Positions 16,807 to 23,421 of a stretch of DNA of 34,562 nt are shown piece by piece (within the stretch, counting starts at the first letter, position 1; each line of letters opens with the position of its first letter). The notes beneath the pieces were generated by a model, which searched no databases, was not told the origin of the DNA, and worked only from the letters and a program-made list of their open reading frames with translations. Both the position numbers and the translations under genes were made by a program. Source of the stretch: Flavobacteriales bacterium (GTDB taxonomy: Bacteria; Bacteroidota; Bacteroidia; NS11-12g; UBA955); contig CANHRE010000026.1 of NCBI GenBank assembly GCA_947463095.1, positions 1-34,562 of the forward strand. The letters are read 5' to 3'.

Positions 16807-17682
16807 ATGCACATCATGAACCATTCATTGAACCGATCCTTCTTGCAGTTTCTGCTGTTGCCCGCGCTGGCGCTGAGCTTTTCTTCCTGCGTATCCAAGA
16901 AAAAGTTCCAGGCTCAGGTAACAAAGTATGAGTACCTGAGCGACTCCTGCGACAAGATTCGCTTCCTGTTGGATCAGTGCCTGAGTGAAAAATCCGGACA
17001 GGTATCTAAAATTCATGACCTTCAGATGGAACTGGAATCCATGAAGCGCAATACCAGCAGCCTGGTGAGCCAGCTTTCTGAGTTATCGGTAATTACCAAG
17101 ACCCAGGCCGAGAGCATCAGCCGTTCCTTGGAAAACATCAACGCCAAGGAATCTTATATCCGCAACATGCAAAACGCCATGGCGCGCAAAGATTCGCTGA
17201 ACATGGCACTAGTGATGGCCCTGAAAGGCGCGCTGAAGGATGTGAACGACAAGGATATCGACATCCGTATTGAAGGCAGCGCAGTGTTCATTGCCATCTC
17301 TGATAAGTTGTTGTTTCCCAGCGCAAGCATAGAGCCTGCTGCAGCATCAAAGAAGGTGCTCGGCAAGGTGGCTGCAGTGCTCAACAGCCGCTCCGACCTG
17401 CAGTTTATGATTGAAGGTCATACCGATAACAAGCCGGTACTGGGCGGAACCATACGCGATAACTGGGATTTAAGTGTACTGCGTGCTACGGCTATTGCCC
17501 GGGTGCTGCAGTACGATTATAAGGTAGATCCTAAGCGTATCACCGCAGCGGGACGCAGTGAATACCTGCCGGCGGCAGAAAACGATTCAGAACAGGGCCG
17601 CGCCCAGAATCGCAGGACGCGCATCGTGATATTGCCGCAGCTGGATCAGTTTATGAAGCTGATTGAAGACGGCACGCGCTGA
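16807..17682 (+). CDS. OmpA-family lipoprotein with coiled coil, peptidoglycan binding
   Basis: A 291-aa envelope protein. The N-terminal signal FLQFLLLPALALSFSSC ends in a lipobox with Cys as the first mature residue. A long polar helical stretch follows (about residues 35-145; KIHDLQMELESMKRNTSS, SISRSLENINAKESYIRNM) and is probably a coiled coil. The C-terminal OmpA domain carries LLFPSASIEP, FMIEGHTDNKPV, NWDLSVLRATAIARVL, AAGRSEYLPAAEN and QNRRTRIVI, all features of peptidoglycan binding. It probably anchors the outer membrane to the cell wall. A second in-frame ATG at 16816 is an equally good start. It diverges from glyA. Confidence 0.88.
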   Translation: MHIMNHSLNRSFLQFLLLPALALSFSSCVSKKKFQAQVTKYEYLSDSCDKIRFLLDQCLSEKSGQVSKIHDLQMELESMKRNTSSLVSQLSELSVITKTQAESISRSLENINAKESYIRNMQNAMARKDSLNMALVMALKGALKDVNDKDIDIRIEGSAVFIAISDKLLFPSASIEPAAASKKVLGKVAAVLNSRSDLQFMIEGHTDNKPVLGGTIRDNWDLSVLRATAIARVLQYDYKVDPKRITAAGRSEYLPAAENDSEQGRAQNRRTRIVILPQLDQFMKLIEDGTR

Positions 17683-17704
17683 GGTTGTTTAATTCTTACC
17701 AGGC

Positions 17705-17760
17705 AGTTCGGTAGGGGCAGTCCTTCGACTCCTAAAATCAGGGGCTGGCAGGATGACAGA
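17705..17760. repeat. Degenerate dispersed intergenic repeat
   Basis: Contains GGTAGGG (17710-17716), CCTTCGACT (17722-17730) and GGCAGGATGACAG (17747-17759). The last 13-mer is identical to one at 21701-21713, which also has GGTAGGG and CTTCGAC. Both lie in gaps between genes. I read them as diverged copies of one repeat. Confidence 0.55.
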
Positions 17761-17808
17761 GGAATAGAATTGGCTATTGCTTTGCGATTCCTGAATACAA
17801 TCCCGGAT

Positions 17809-18210
17809 TCAATTTTGTTCCGTTTTCGGATCGTAGCGTATCTGCCCGGCCATGCGTATGTATAACACGCGGCTGTAGCGGAAGAAGATAGGCAGCAGCA
17901 GCGCCAGGGAAGCAATGATGACCAAGAACCAGATATCCGGATCCTGAATGTTCAAGACGGAGCTGAGCAGTAAAAACTCGCTCACCAGTGTGGCTACCGT
18001 AAAGGCATAGCTCACATACATTGCGCCATAGTAGAAGCCGGTTTCCCGCTCGAATTTCAGGTCGCATACGCTGCAGTTGGGGTTCATCTCCAGCAATTTG
18101 CCGAGGTTCCAGATGGGGTATTTATACATCTTACCCTTGCGGCATTGCGGACAGCGCTCACCTGCGAATGCGCGCAGCCAGGAGGGCCTTTTGTGGTTTT
18201 GTGCACACAT
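17809..18210 (-). CDS. DUF983 family membrane protein
   Basis: A 133-aa protein with two Cys pairs, C20-PQ-C23 and C46-SV-C49, which probably bind zinc. The typical ERETGFYYGAMYVSYAF phrase follows, then two membrane segments (YVSYAFTVATLVSEFLLLSSV and IWFLVIIASLALLLPIFF). This is the usual layout of DUF983, whose biochemical function is unknown. It starts 14 bp after trxA on the same strand and is probably the last gene of the trx transcript. Confidence 0.85.
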   Translation of the reverse strand: MCAQNHKRPSWLRAFAGERCPQCRKGKMYKYPIWNLGKLLEMNPNCSVCDLKFERETGFYYGAMYVSYAFTVATLVSEFLLLSSVLNIQDPDIWFLVIIASLALLLPIFFRYSRVLYIRMAGQIRYDPKTEQN

Positions 18211-18224
18211 GGTTTTGCGTCTGT

Positions 18225-18533
18225 TCAGGAAAGAACCTTGCCCACAGCCTCCTTCAAGGTATGCACAGGCACCGCACCGCTGTGCCTCCAGGCAACGTTT
18301 CCCGACTTAAAAATCATGAGCGTGGGCACAGCCCTGACCCCATATGTTGCTGCTGCTTCCGGGTTGCGGTCCACATCTACCTTGATAACCCGTACCTTAT
18401 CGCCCATTTCCTTCTGAAACTGCTGCAACATAGGCGCCATGGCTTTGCAGGGCCCGCACCATTCGGCATAAAAATCTACCAACACAGGTATTTCACCCTG
18501 AATGATTTGTTTAAAGCTTTCTTTAGCTGCCAT
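18225..18533 (-). CDS. trxA: Thioredoxin
   Basis: A 102-aa classical cytoplasmic thioredoxin. It has VLVDFYAEWCGPCK with the redox pair C26 and C29, KVDVDRNPEAAATYGVRAVPTLMIFKSG with the cis-Pro (VPT) loop, and length normal for TrxA. It reduces disulfides and can also reduce persulfides and rhodanese intermediates, which fits its place beside two rhodanese proteins. A predicted Crp-type operator and -7 box lie 12-55 bp upstream, and DUF983 follows 14 bp downstream. Confidence 0.95.
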   Translation of the reverse strand: MAAKESFKQIIQGEIPVLVDFYAEWCGPCKAMAPMLQQFQKEMGDKVRVIKVDVDRNPEAAATYGVRAVPTLMIFKSGNVAWRHSGAVPVHTLKEAVGKVLS

Positions 18534-18544
18534 AATCTGATGTT

Positions 18545-18588
18545 CAAAGTTCGACCTGTTGAATGGGGGAATTTGTGATAAATGTCAC
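18545..18588 (-). promoter_or_regulatory. trxA promoter with class II Crp/Fnr-type operator
   Basis: On the minus strand: GTGA-CATTTA-TCAC (18575-18588, perfect 4+4 half-sites, outer context GGTGA/TCACA), then 22 bp, then the -7 box GAACTTTG (18545-18552). The operator centre lies 36.5 bp from the end of the -7 box, near -41.5 from the expected transcription start. There is no TTTG -33 element, which fits an activator-dependent promoter. Confidence 0.65.
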
Positions 18589-18599
18589 CCCGTTGATGG

Positions 18600-18914
18600 T
18601 TATTTCAAACGTTGGTGCAGGGTAGCCCAGCCGCCCCCGTTATATACATCCACGTTGCTTTTGCGCAGCATAGAAGTAGCCATGCTGCTGCGCGTTCCGC
18701 TTAGGCAGCAGGTGATGACGGGTTTATTCCAGCCCTGTATCTTTTTAATGTTGCTGCCCAGCTTGTCGAGGGGGATGTTCACAGCACCTTGAATATGGCC
18801 GGAGTTGAATTCTGCTGCGGAGCGCACATCGAGGATGACAGCTCCTTGTTCGCGCAGCTCCTTGAAGTTTGCTGAGGGCTCAAGGCCTAGGAGTTTTTTA
18901 ATGGTGTTCAACAT
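18600..18914 (-). CDS. Single-domain rhodanese (sulfurtransferase)
   Basis: A 104-aa rhodanese-like protein. It has VILDVRSAAEFNSGHIQGAVNIPL (the conserved first motif, about residues 26-49) and the active-site loop C70-LSGTRSS, with C69 just before it. It carries sulfur as a cysteine persulfide. The frame is open upstream to 19043, but that overlaps the neighbouring gene; Met 18914 starts a sensible protein (MLNTIKKLLGLEPS). It lies between a persulfide dioxygenase-like gene (46 bp upstream) and trxA, pointing to persulfide relay. No convincing promoter of its own is visible. Confidence 0.9.
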   Translation of the reverse strand: MLNTIKKLLGLEPSANFKELREQGAVILDVRSAAEFNSGHIQGAVNIPLDKLGSNIKKIQGWNKPVITCCLSGTRSSMATSMLRKSNVDVYNGGGWATLHQRLK

Positions 18915-18960
18915 GTTATTATGGATGAAATTATAATTGAAAACTGTGGTTGTTGTCTGT

Positions 18961-20382
18961 TTAAAGCAGGGTGCTGGGGAAAACGTATTCGGAAATGGTG
19001 AACAATCCTGATTCGCTGATGGCCTTGAAGCCGCCGCGCACATCCACCAGATGGTCGAAGCCGCGGGCTTTCAGGATGGAGGCGAAAATCATTGAGCGAT
19101 AGCCGCCCGCGCAATGGATATAGGCTGTTTTCTTGCGGTTCACCAGTTGCTGGCTGTCGTTGATGTAGTCCAGCGGAGCGTTAACAGAGCCCATCACATG
19201 TTCGCTGTCAAATTCACTCTTCTTGCGCACATCAATCAACTGCAGGTCGGGTTGGGCTTTAAACTGTTTGTTCAGGGTAGCCGCATCTATGCGCGGAATC
19301 GTTTCTACCGGGTTACCCGCGGCAATCCATGCTTGCATGCCGCCGTTCAGGTAGCCGATGCAGTTGTCAAAGCCCACGCGTGCCAGCCGGGTGATCACTT
19401 CTTCCTCCCGGCCGGGTTCGGCTATGATGAGCAACTCCTGTCGCACATCCGGCACCAGGGTGCCTACCCAGGTGGCAAAGCTGCCTTCAATGCCAATGTT
19501 GATGGACCCCGGAATGAAGCCGCGCGAAAATGCTTCCGCATCACGGGTGTCTATCATCAACGCATCCGTTTCGTTGGCAGCGGCCTCGAAGGCGATGGGC
19601 GAGAGCTTTTGCATGCCGCGGCGCATCACCTTGTCCAGCGGCATGTATCCGTTGATGTTCATCATCACGTTTTGCGGGAAATAGGAAGGGGGAGGGGTGA
19701 GTCCGTCCAGCACATTCTTGATGAACTGCTCGCGCGAAAGGAGCGGGTTCAGGGCGTAGTTGGCTTGTTTCTGGTGGCCAAGCGTATCGCTGGTATCCTT
19801 ACTCATGTGCTTACCGCAGGCGCTGCCTTCACCATGGCCGGGATAAATGATGATGTTGTTGGCCAAAGGCATGATTTTGTGGCGCAGGGAGTCGAACAAA
19901 TGTCCTGCAAGCTTTTCTTCCGTCAAGTCTGCAATCACATGTTGTGCCAGGTCGGGTCGGCCTACGTCGCCGATGAATAGGGTATCGCCGCTGAACAGGC
20001 TGTGGGGCTTGCCCGTTTCGTCATACACCAGGAAACAGGAGCTTTCCATGGTATGTCCGGGGGTATGGATGACTTCGATGCTGATGCTGCCCAGCTTCAG
20101 GCGCTCGCCATCGCTGGCAATATGGGCAGTGAATTGCGGCTTTGCGCCGGGACCATAGACAATATGCGCTCCGGTTTGAGCGGCTAAGTCCAAATGCCCG
20201 CTTACAAAGTCAGCGTGGAAATGCGTTTCCAGCACATAGCGAATTTTAGCTCCGTTGCGCTCGGCGCGTTCCAGATAAGGCTGTACCTCGCGCAGGGGAT
20301 CCACAATCGCTGCTTCACCATCGCTTTCTATATAATAAGCGCCATGTGCCAGACAGCCGGTGTAAATCTGTTCAATCTTCAT
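18961..20382 (-). CDS. CstB-like persulfide dioxygenase fused to two rhodanese domains
   Basis: A 473-aa three-domain protein. Residues 1-240 form a metallo-beta-lactamase fold. The 2-His-1-Asp iron site of persulfide dioxygenases can be placed at H54 (ETHFHADF), H110 (TPGHT) and D133 (SGDTLF); the H-H spacing of 56 equals that in ETHE1. Residues about 270-360 are a rhodanese domain whose loop (AEPGREEE) has no Cys, so it is inactive. Residues about 370-465 are an active rhodanese with C424 in HCAGGYRS. The order PDO, pseudo-rhodanese, rhodanese is that of CstB, which oxidises persulfides to thiosulfate. Met 20382 is chosen over the open frame to 20403. A Crp-type site precedes it. Confidence 0.88.
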   Translation of the reverse strand: MKIEQIYTGCLAHGAYYIESDGEAAIVDPLREVQPYLERAERNGAKIRYVLETHFHADFVSGHLDLAAQTGAHIVYGPGAKPQFTAHIASDGERLKLGSISIEVIHTPGHTMESSCFLVYDETGKPHSLFSGDTLFIGDVGRPDLAQHVIADLTEEKLAGHLFDSLRHKIMPLANNIIIYPGHGEGSACGKHMSKDTSDTLGHQKQANYALNPLLSREQFIKNVLDGLTPPPSYFPQNVMMNINGYMPLDKVMRRGMQKLSPIAFEAAANETDALMIDTRDAEAFSRGFIPGSINIGIEGSFATWVGTLVPDVRQELLIIAEPGREEEVITRLARVGFDNCIGYLNGGMQAWIAAGNPVETIPRIDAATLNKQFKAQPDLQLIDVRKKSEFDSEHVMGSVNAPLDYINDSQQLVNRKKTAYIHCAGGYRSMIFASILKARGFDHLVDVRGGFKAISESGLFTISEYVFPSTLL

Positions 20383-20402
20383 GATACCAGTATTTGATAC
20401 CA

Positions 20403-20446
20403 CAAAGGTTGAACGTCGGTGCTTTCCTTCCGGTGACTTGAGTTAC
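20403..20446 (-). promoter_or_regulatory. Promoter of the CstB-like gene with class II Crp/Fnr-type operator
   Basis: On the minus strand: GTAA-CTCAAG-TCAC (20433-20446, one mismatch to GTGA-N6-TCAC), then 22 bp, then the -7 box AACCTTTG (20403-20410). The geometry is identical to that before trxA (operator centre 36.5 bp from the box end). No TTTG -33 element is present. Confidence 0.6.
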
Positions 20447-20512
20447 TTCTGACCTTGATTTGCGTCAGGCTTGGTAGGATCTGTGTTGATCCGGCGCTGC
20501 TGTTTGATCAGA

Positions 20513-21613
20513 TCAGCCAGCCAGCGATACGCCGATGAGTTTTCCGATGCCGAAGGTAATGGCAGCAGCGGCCAGTCCGAACAGCACCTGCCTCATCCCT
20601 GAGAACCATACCGTTCTTCCGGTAAACAGGGTGATGGCCGCTCCTATGAGGAACAGTCCGCAGGCGCTGAGCAAGGCACTGAAGGCAATGGCATTCCACC
20701 CGCTGGTGATGAAAAAGGGAATTACGGGGATGATGGCGCCAAGCGCAAACAGGAAGAAGGAGGCCAGTGCGGCTTCCATGGCGGAGCCCTTCAATTCTTC
20801 AGAATTGATGCCCAACTCTTCGCGTACCAGCATCTGATGGGCTTTGTCGCGGTCCTGCATCAGGGTGGCAGCCATCTCGGCAGCCTGGTCTTCGGGAATG
20901 CCTTTGGCCATATAAATGAGTTTCAGTTCATGCTGTTCGCCTTCAGGATTGATGACCAGTTCTTCCATCTCCAGTTCCATCTGGTTTTCGTACAGTTCCT
21001 GTGAACTTTTAACGGATATCCATTCGCCGAGGGCCATGGATAACGCTCCTGCCAGCAGTCCGGCGATGCCGGCCAGCAGCACTTCCGATTGCCCTCCGGT
21101 GGCGCCTGCTACGCCCATCACAAGACTGAAGTTGGACACCAAACCGTCGTTACCGCCCAGCACAGCAGCACGCAGCGCGTTGCCGCCAACCGAACGGTGT
21201 CGTTTTTCAAAGCGTGCCAGTTGCGCTCCGGTAACGTCTTTGTGGTTGCTGAGGATGTTCTTGAGGATGGCTACATGGGTGGTGTCGGAAAGGCCGGGCG
21301 CCGTGCCGGTTTTGCTGCGCGCCTTGGAAATATTGGCGGCCAACGATTTCTCCGTGTCCATCAATACGCCCAGGATGTAGTCGTTGCCGAATACCTTGCC
21401 GATGAGCCTCAGGGTGCGCGCGCGGCGCGAGGGCGGCGGCAATACCGTAGTTTCCATACCCTGACTTTTCAAAAAGGAAAATGCATGGCCTGCCTCGATG
21501 GAACTCATCTCCCGGAAGATGCGCGCCACAGCAGGATCTTCTTCATGATCGGCGAGGATGCCGTAAAGGAAGGCGGCGTCTATTTCGGTTTGAATGCTGG
21601 CGTTTACTGACAT
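20513..21613 (-). CDS. Ferritin-like/VIT1 (CCC1) fusion, MbfA-like iron or manganese transporter
   Basis: A 366-aa inner-membrane protein. The N-terminal part is ferritin-like and helical: EIDAAFLYGILADHEEDPAVARIFREM...EAGHAFSF carries the Glu and ExxH residues that bind iron. From about residue 140 comes a VIT1/CCC1 domain, with LGGNDGLVSNFSLVMGVAGA, the GALSMALGEWISVKSSQEL motif and an acidic cytoplasmic helix (MELEMEELVINPEGEQHEL). Four or more hydrophobic segments follow to the C-terminus. The layout matches MbfA/Er-VIT1, which exports iron under peroxide or iron stress (family knowledge). It lies between a methyltransferase and the persulfide dioxygenase-like gene on the same strand. Confidence 0.88.
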   Translation of the reverse strand: MSVNASIQTEIDAAFLYGILADHEEDPAVARIFREMSSIEAGHAFSFLKSQGMETTVLPPPSRRARTLRLIGKVFGNDYILGVLMDTEKSLAANISKARSKTGTAPGLSDTTHVAILKNILSNHKDVTGAQLARFEKRHRSVGGNALRAAVLGGNDGLVSNFSLVMGVAGATGGQSEVLLAGIAGLLAGALSMALGEWISVKSSQELYENQMELEMEELVINPEGEQHELKLIYMAKGIPEDQAAEMAATLMQDRDKAHQMLVREELGINSEELKGSAMEAALASFFLFALGAIIPVIPFFITSGWNAIAFSALLSACGLFLIGAAITLFTGRTVWFSGMRQVLFGLAAAAITFGIGKLIGVSLAG

Positions 21614-21653
21614 AAAAAGTGGATACGCGAATGTAGGGAATAGAGGATGACTA

Positions 21654-21713
21654 CTTCGACAGGCTCCCCTACCAATCTGCTTGGCAGCCCGGTAGGGTCA
21701 GGCAGGATGACAG
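21654..21713. repeat. Dispersed intergenic palindrome with GGCAGGATGACAG kernel
   Basis: Starts CTTCGACAGGCTC, then 7-bp inverted arms CCCTACC (21667-21673) and GGTAGGG (21691-21697), and ends in GGCAGGATGACAG (21701-21713). The last 13 bases recur exactly at 17747-17759. The kernel CTTCGACAGGC also recurs at 9015-9025. Confidence 0.6.
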
Positions 21714-21717
21714 GAAT

Positions 21718-22314
21718 TCAGGGTTGATAATTCCTGCACTGCAACAAACACTCGTTACCGGCGCGAGGTGCAGCGCTGTGGGTGCAAGGTTCGATGCGCA
21801 CATCGCTGAAATGATGCTCAAACAGTGGCCTGTACTCTTCGCCATGGCCTCCAAAGGGCGGACCCACGAAGGGGAAATTGGTATCGAACAACACGCCGGC
21901 CAGTATTCCTTCCGCAGAAAGTAAATCTGCCATTTTAGCCACATAGGCATTTCTTAGTTCGGGAAGGATTGCGCAGAAAAAGGTTTGTTCCAGAATGAGG
22001 TCATAGGTTTCTTCCAGGTAGAAGAAGTCGGCACAGTGGATGTGTACCGCCGGCGTTGTGGCAAAGCGATGTTCCAGAATACGGCACAATTCAGGGGAAA
22101 TGTCAACGAGCGTGATGTGCTGAAACCCTTGTTCTGCCAGCCATGCTGCCTCCCAGGCATTGCCGCAGCCGGGTATTAAAATGCGGCTCGACTTTTTGGG
22201 TTGAAGGGTGTTGATCAAGTGAAGGATGGGCGGGGAAGGCATGCCAAGGTCCCAGCCGGTTTTGCCTTCTTTCCAGCGGCTGTTCCAGTATTCCTGTTGT
22301 TTGATGTCAGTCAT
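21718..22314 (-). CDS. TPMT-like SAM-dependent thiol/sulfide methyltransferase
   Basis: A 198-aa methyltransferase. The N-terminal YWNSRWKEGKTGWDLGMPSP is the signature of the thiopurine S-methyltransferase group. Then come the SAM loop ILIPGCGNAWEAAWLA (residues 45-60), LVDISPELC (acidic ribose ligand) and EQTFFCAILPELRNAYV with LFDTNFPFVGPPFGG, both typical of the family. Members methylate thiols, sulfide, selenium or tellurium compounds. It overlaps the end of the crp-type gene by 8 bp, so the two are co-translated, and the sulfur genes downstream suggest hydrogen sulfide or a thiol as substrate (inference). Confidence 0.85.
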   Translation of the reverse strand: MTDIKQQEYWNSRWKEGKTGWDLGMPSPPILHLINTLQPKKSSRILIPGCGNAWEAAWLAEQGFQHITLVDISPELCRILEHRFATTPAVHIHCADFFYLEETYDLILEQTFFCAILPELRNAYVAKMADLLSAEGILAGVLFDTNFPFVGPPFGGHGEEYRPLFEHHFSDVRIEPCTHSAAPRAGNECLLQCRNYQP

Positions 22315-22951
22315 GGCCGTTTATGTTGCCGTTCCAGCGGATCTGGTTGCGTTGTAAGCTTACCAGTCCTTTTTGTTCCATCTTTTTGAGCAGGCGCGAA
22401 ATCACCTCGCGGGAAGAGTTCAGGTCGTTGGCGATATCCTGGTGGGAAGCCTGTATATCTCGACTGCCGCCATTTCCGGCCAGGCGTTTCAGGTGGAACT
22501 CAAGCCGTTCATCAAGGCTATGGAAGGCAATCTGGTCTATCACCTGCAGCAATTCTTCAAAGCGCTCGCGGTAATTGCCCAGCACAAATCGGTTCCAGCT
22601 TTTATAGCGCATCATCCAGGCATCCATCAGCTCCAGGGGAACCATCAGCACCTCACTGTCATCGATAGCGATGGCGCTCACCTCGCTGGTGTCGCTCTTC
22701 ATGGCGCATATCATGCTGATGGCGCAGGCATTGCCCGGCTTCAGGTAATACACCAGAAACTCGCCTCCGTCTTCACTTTCCCTGAACACCTTGATGCTTC
22801 CGCTTAGGACCAACGCCGTAGAACGGATGTACTGTCCCGTCTTTATCAGTTCCTCACCGGCCTGCACATGCCGCAGGGTGCCTACCCGCTCAAGCTCCTC
22901 CAGCAGGGCTAGTTCCAGCATGGAGAAACGCGCTTTCAACAAAGCTATCAT
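22307..22951 (-). CDS. Crp/Fnr-family transcription regulator
   Basis: A 214-aa regulator. Residues about 10-120 are the cyclic-nucleotide-binding fold (LRHVQAGEELIKTGQYIRS, LVLSGSIKVFRES). The cAMP cassette GExxL-RxA is absent and is replaced by GNACAISMICAM with C76 and C82, so it probably does not bind cAMP and may sense redox state, NO or reactive sulfur through cysteine (inference). The C-terminal winged helix has HQDIANDLNSSREVISRLLKKM; R181, E182 and R186 equal the three residues by which E. coli CRP reads TGTGA. It heads the minus-strand cluster, overlaps the methyltransferase gene by 8 bp, and diverges from the globin. A TAATTTTA -7 box lies 4 bp before the ATG. Confidence 0.92.
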   Translation of the reverse strand: MIALLKARFSMLELALLEELERVGTLRHVQAGEELIKTGQYIRSTALVLSGSIKVFRESEDGGEFLVYYLKPGNACAISMICAMKSDTSEVSAIAIDDSEVLMVPLELMDAWMMRYKSWNRFVLGNYRERFEELLQVIDQIAFHSLDERLEFHLKRLAGNGGSRDIQASHQDIANDLNSSREVISRLLKKMEQKGLVSLQRNQIRWNGNINGHD

Positions 22952-22986
22952 CCTGTAAAATTAATACCGGAATATCAGCGCGACAG

Positions 22987-23030
22987 ATGATTCGGCGCAC
23001 AAGTTTGTGTGCGGTCTTGATGTTTCTTTG
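22987..23030 (+). promoter_or_regulatory. Possible globin promoter with a weak Crp-type site
   Basis: A -7-like box TTTCTTTG (23023-23030) lies 7 bp before the ATG at 23038. Exactly 22 bp upstream is ATGA-TTCGGC-GCAC (22987-23000), which matches GTGA-N6-TCAC in six of eight positions at the same spacing as the two stronger sites. TTTG at 23004-23007 is too close (15 bp) to be a normal -33. Confidence 0.35.
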
Positions 23031-23037
23031 TTTCCTG

Positions 23038-23421
23038 ATGACTACAGGGGGCCATAAGCAGGATGTTTCAAGTCGTGAAGACGTTCAATGGGTGGTGCGT
23101 GAACAATATGCCGCCTTGCTCATGCACGCACATACAGCGCCAAAGTTTGCACACCTCAACCTGGTCGAACACCTGCCTAAAATTGATGATTTCTGGTGCT
23201 TTGTGCTGGGCATCCACGCCGAAAAACACCCTTATCGGGGCAGCTCTTTTGAGCCTCATGTGAAGCTACATCTGGATAATGAAGACTTCCAAATCTGGAC
23301 GGATTGTCTGTTCAAAGCCATTGATTCCCGCTTTGCCGGGCCCATAGCTTCCGACTGGAAAAACCGCGCTGAACAAATGGGCCTGCTCTTCAGACATAAA
23401 CTGGGTCTGCCTCTGGACTAA
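23038..23421 (+). CDS. Group 3 truncated hemoglobin
   Basis: A 127-aa globin counted from Met 23038. Landmarks fit the group 3 pattern: Y24 (B10) in REQYAALL, HLPKIDDFW with F52 and W53, YRGSSFEPH with H74 as the proximal heme ligand, and W87 (G8) in EDFQIWTDCLF. Known relatives bind oxygen and NO and protect against nitrosative stress. The frame is open to Met 22987, which would add a signal-peptide-like start (MIRRTSLCAVLMFLCFLM). I prefer 23038 because the globin homology begins just after it and a -7 box lies inside the extension, but an exported form cannot be excluded. It diverges from the crp-type gene and overlaps the next gene by 4 bp at its end. Confidence 0.85.
   Translation: MTTGGHKQDVSSREDVQWVVREQYAALLMHAHTAPKFAHLNLVEHLPKIDDFWCFVLGIHAEKHPYRGSSFEPHVKLHLDNEDFQIWTDCLFKAIDSRFAGPIASDWKNRAEQMGLLFRHKLGLPLD

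Noticed and set aside
22996-23013. CGCACA-N6-TGTGCG palindrome as the Crp operator
   Set aside because: The half-sites point the wrong way for a TGTGA/TCACA reader and the spacing to the -7 box (25.5 bp from centre to box end) differs from the two strong sites. It may still be a hairpin or another factor's site.
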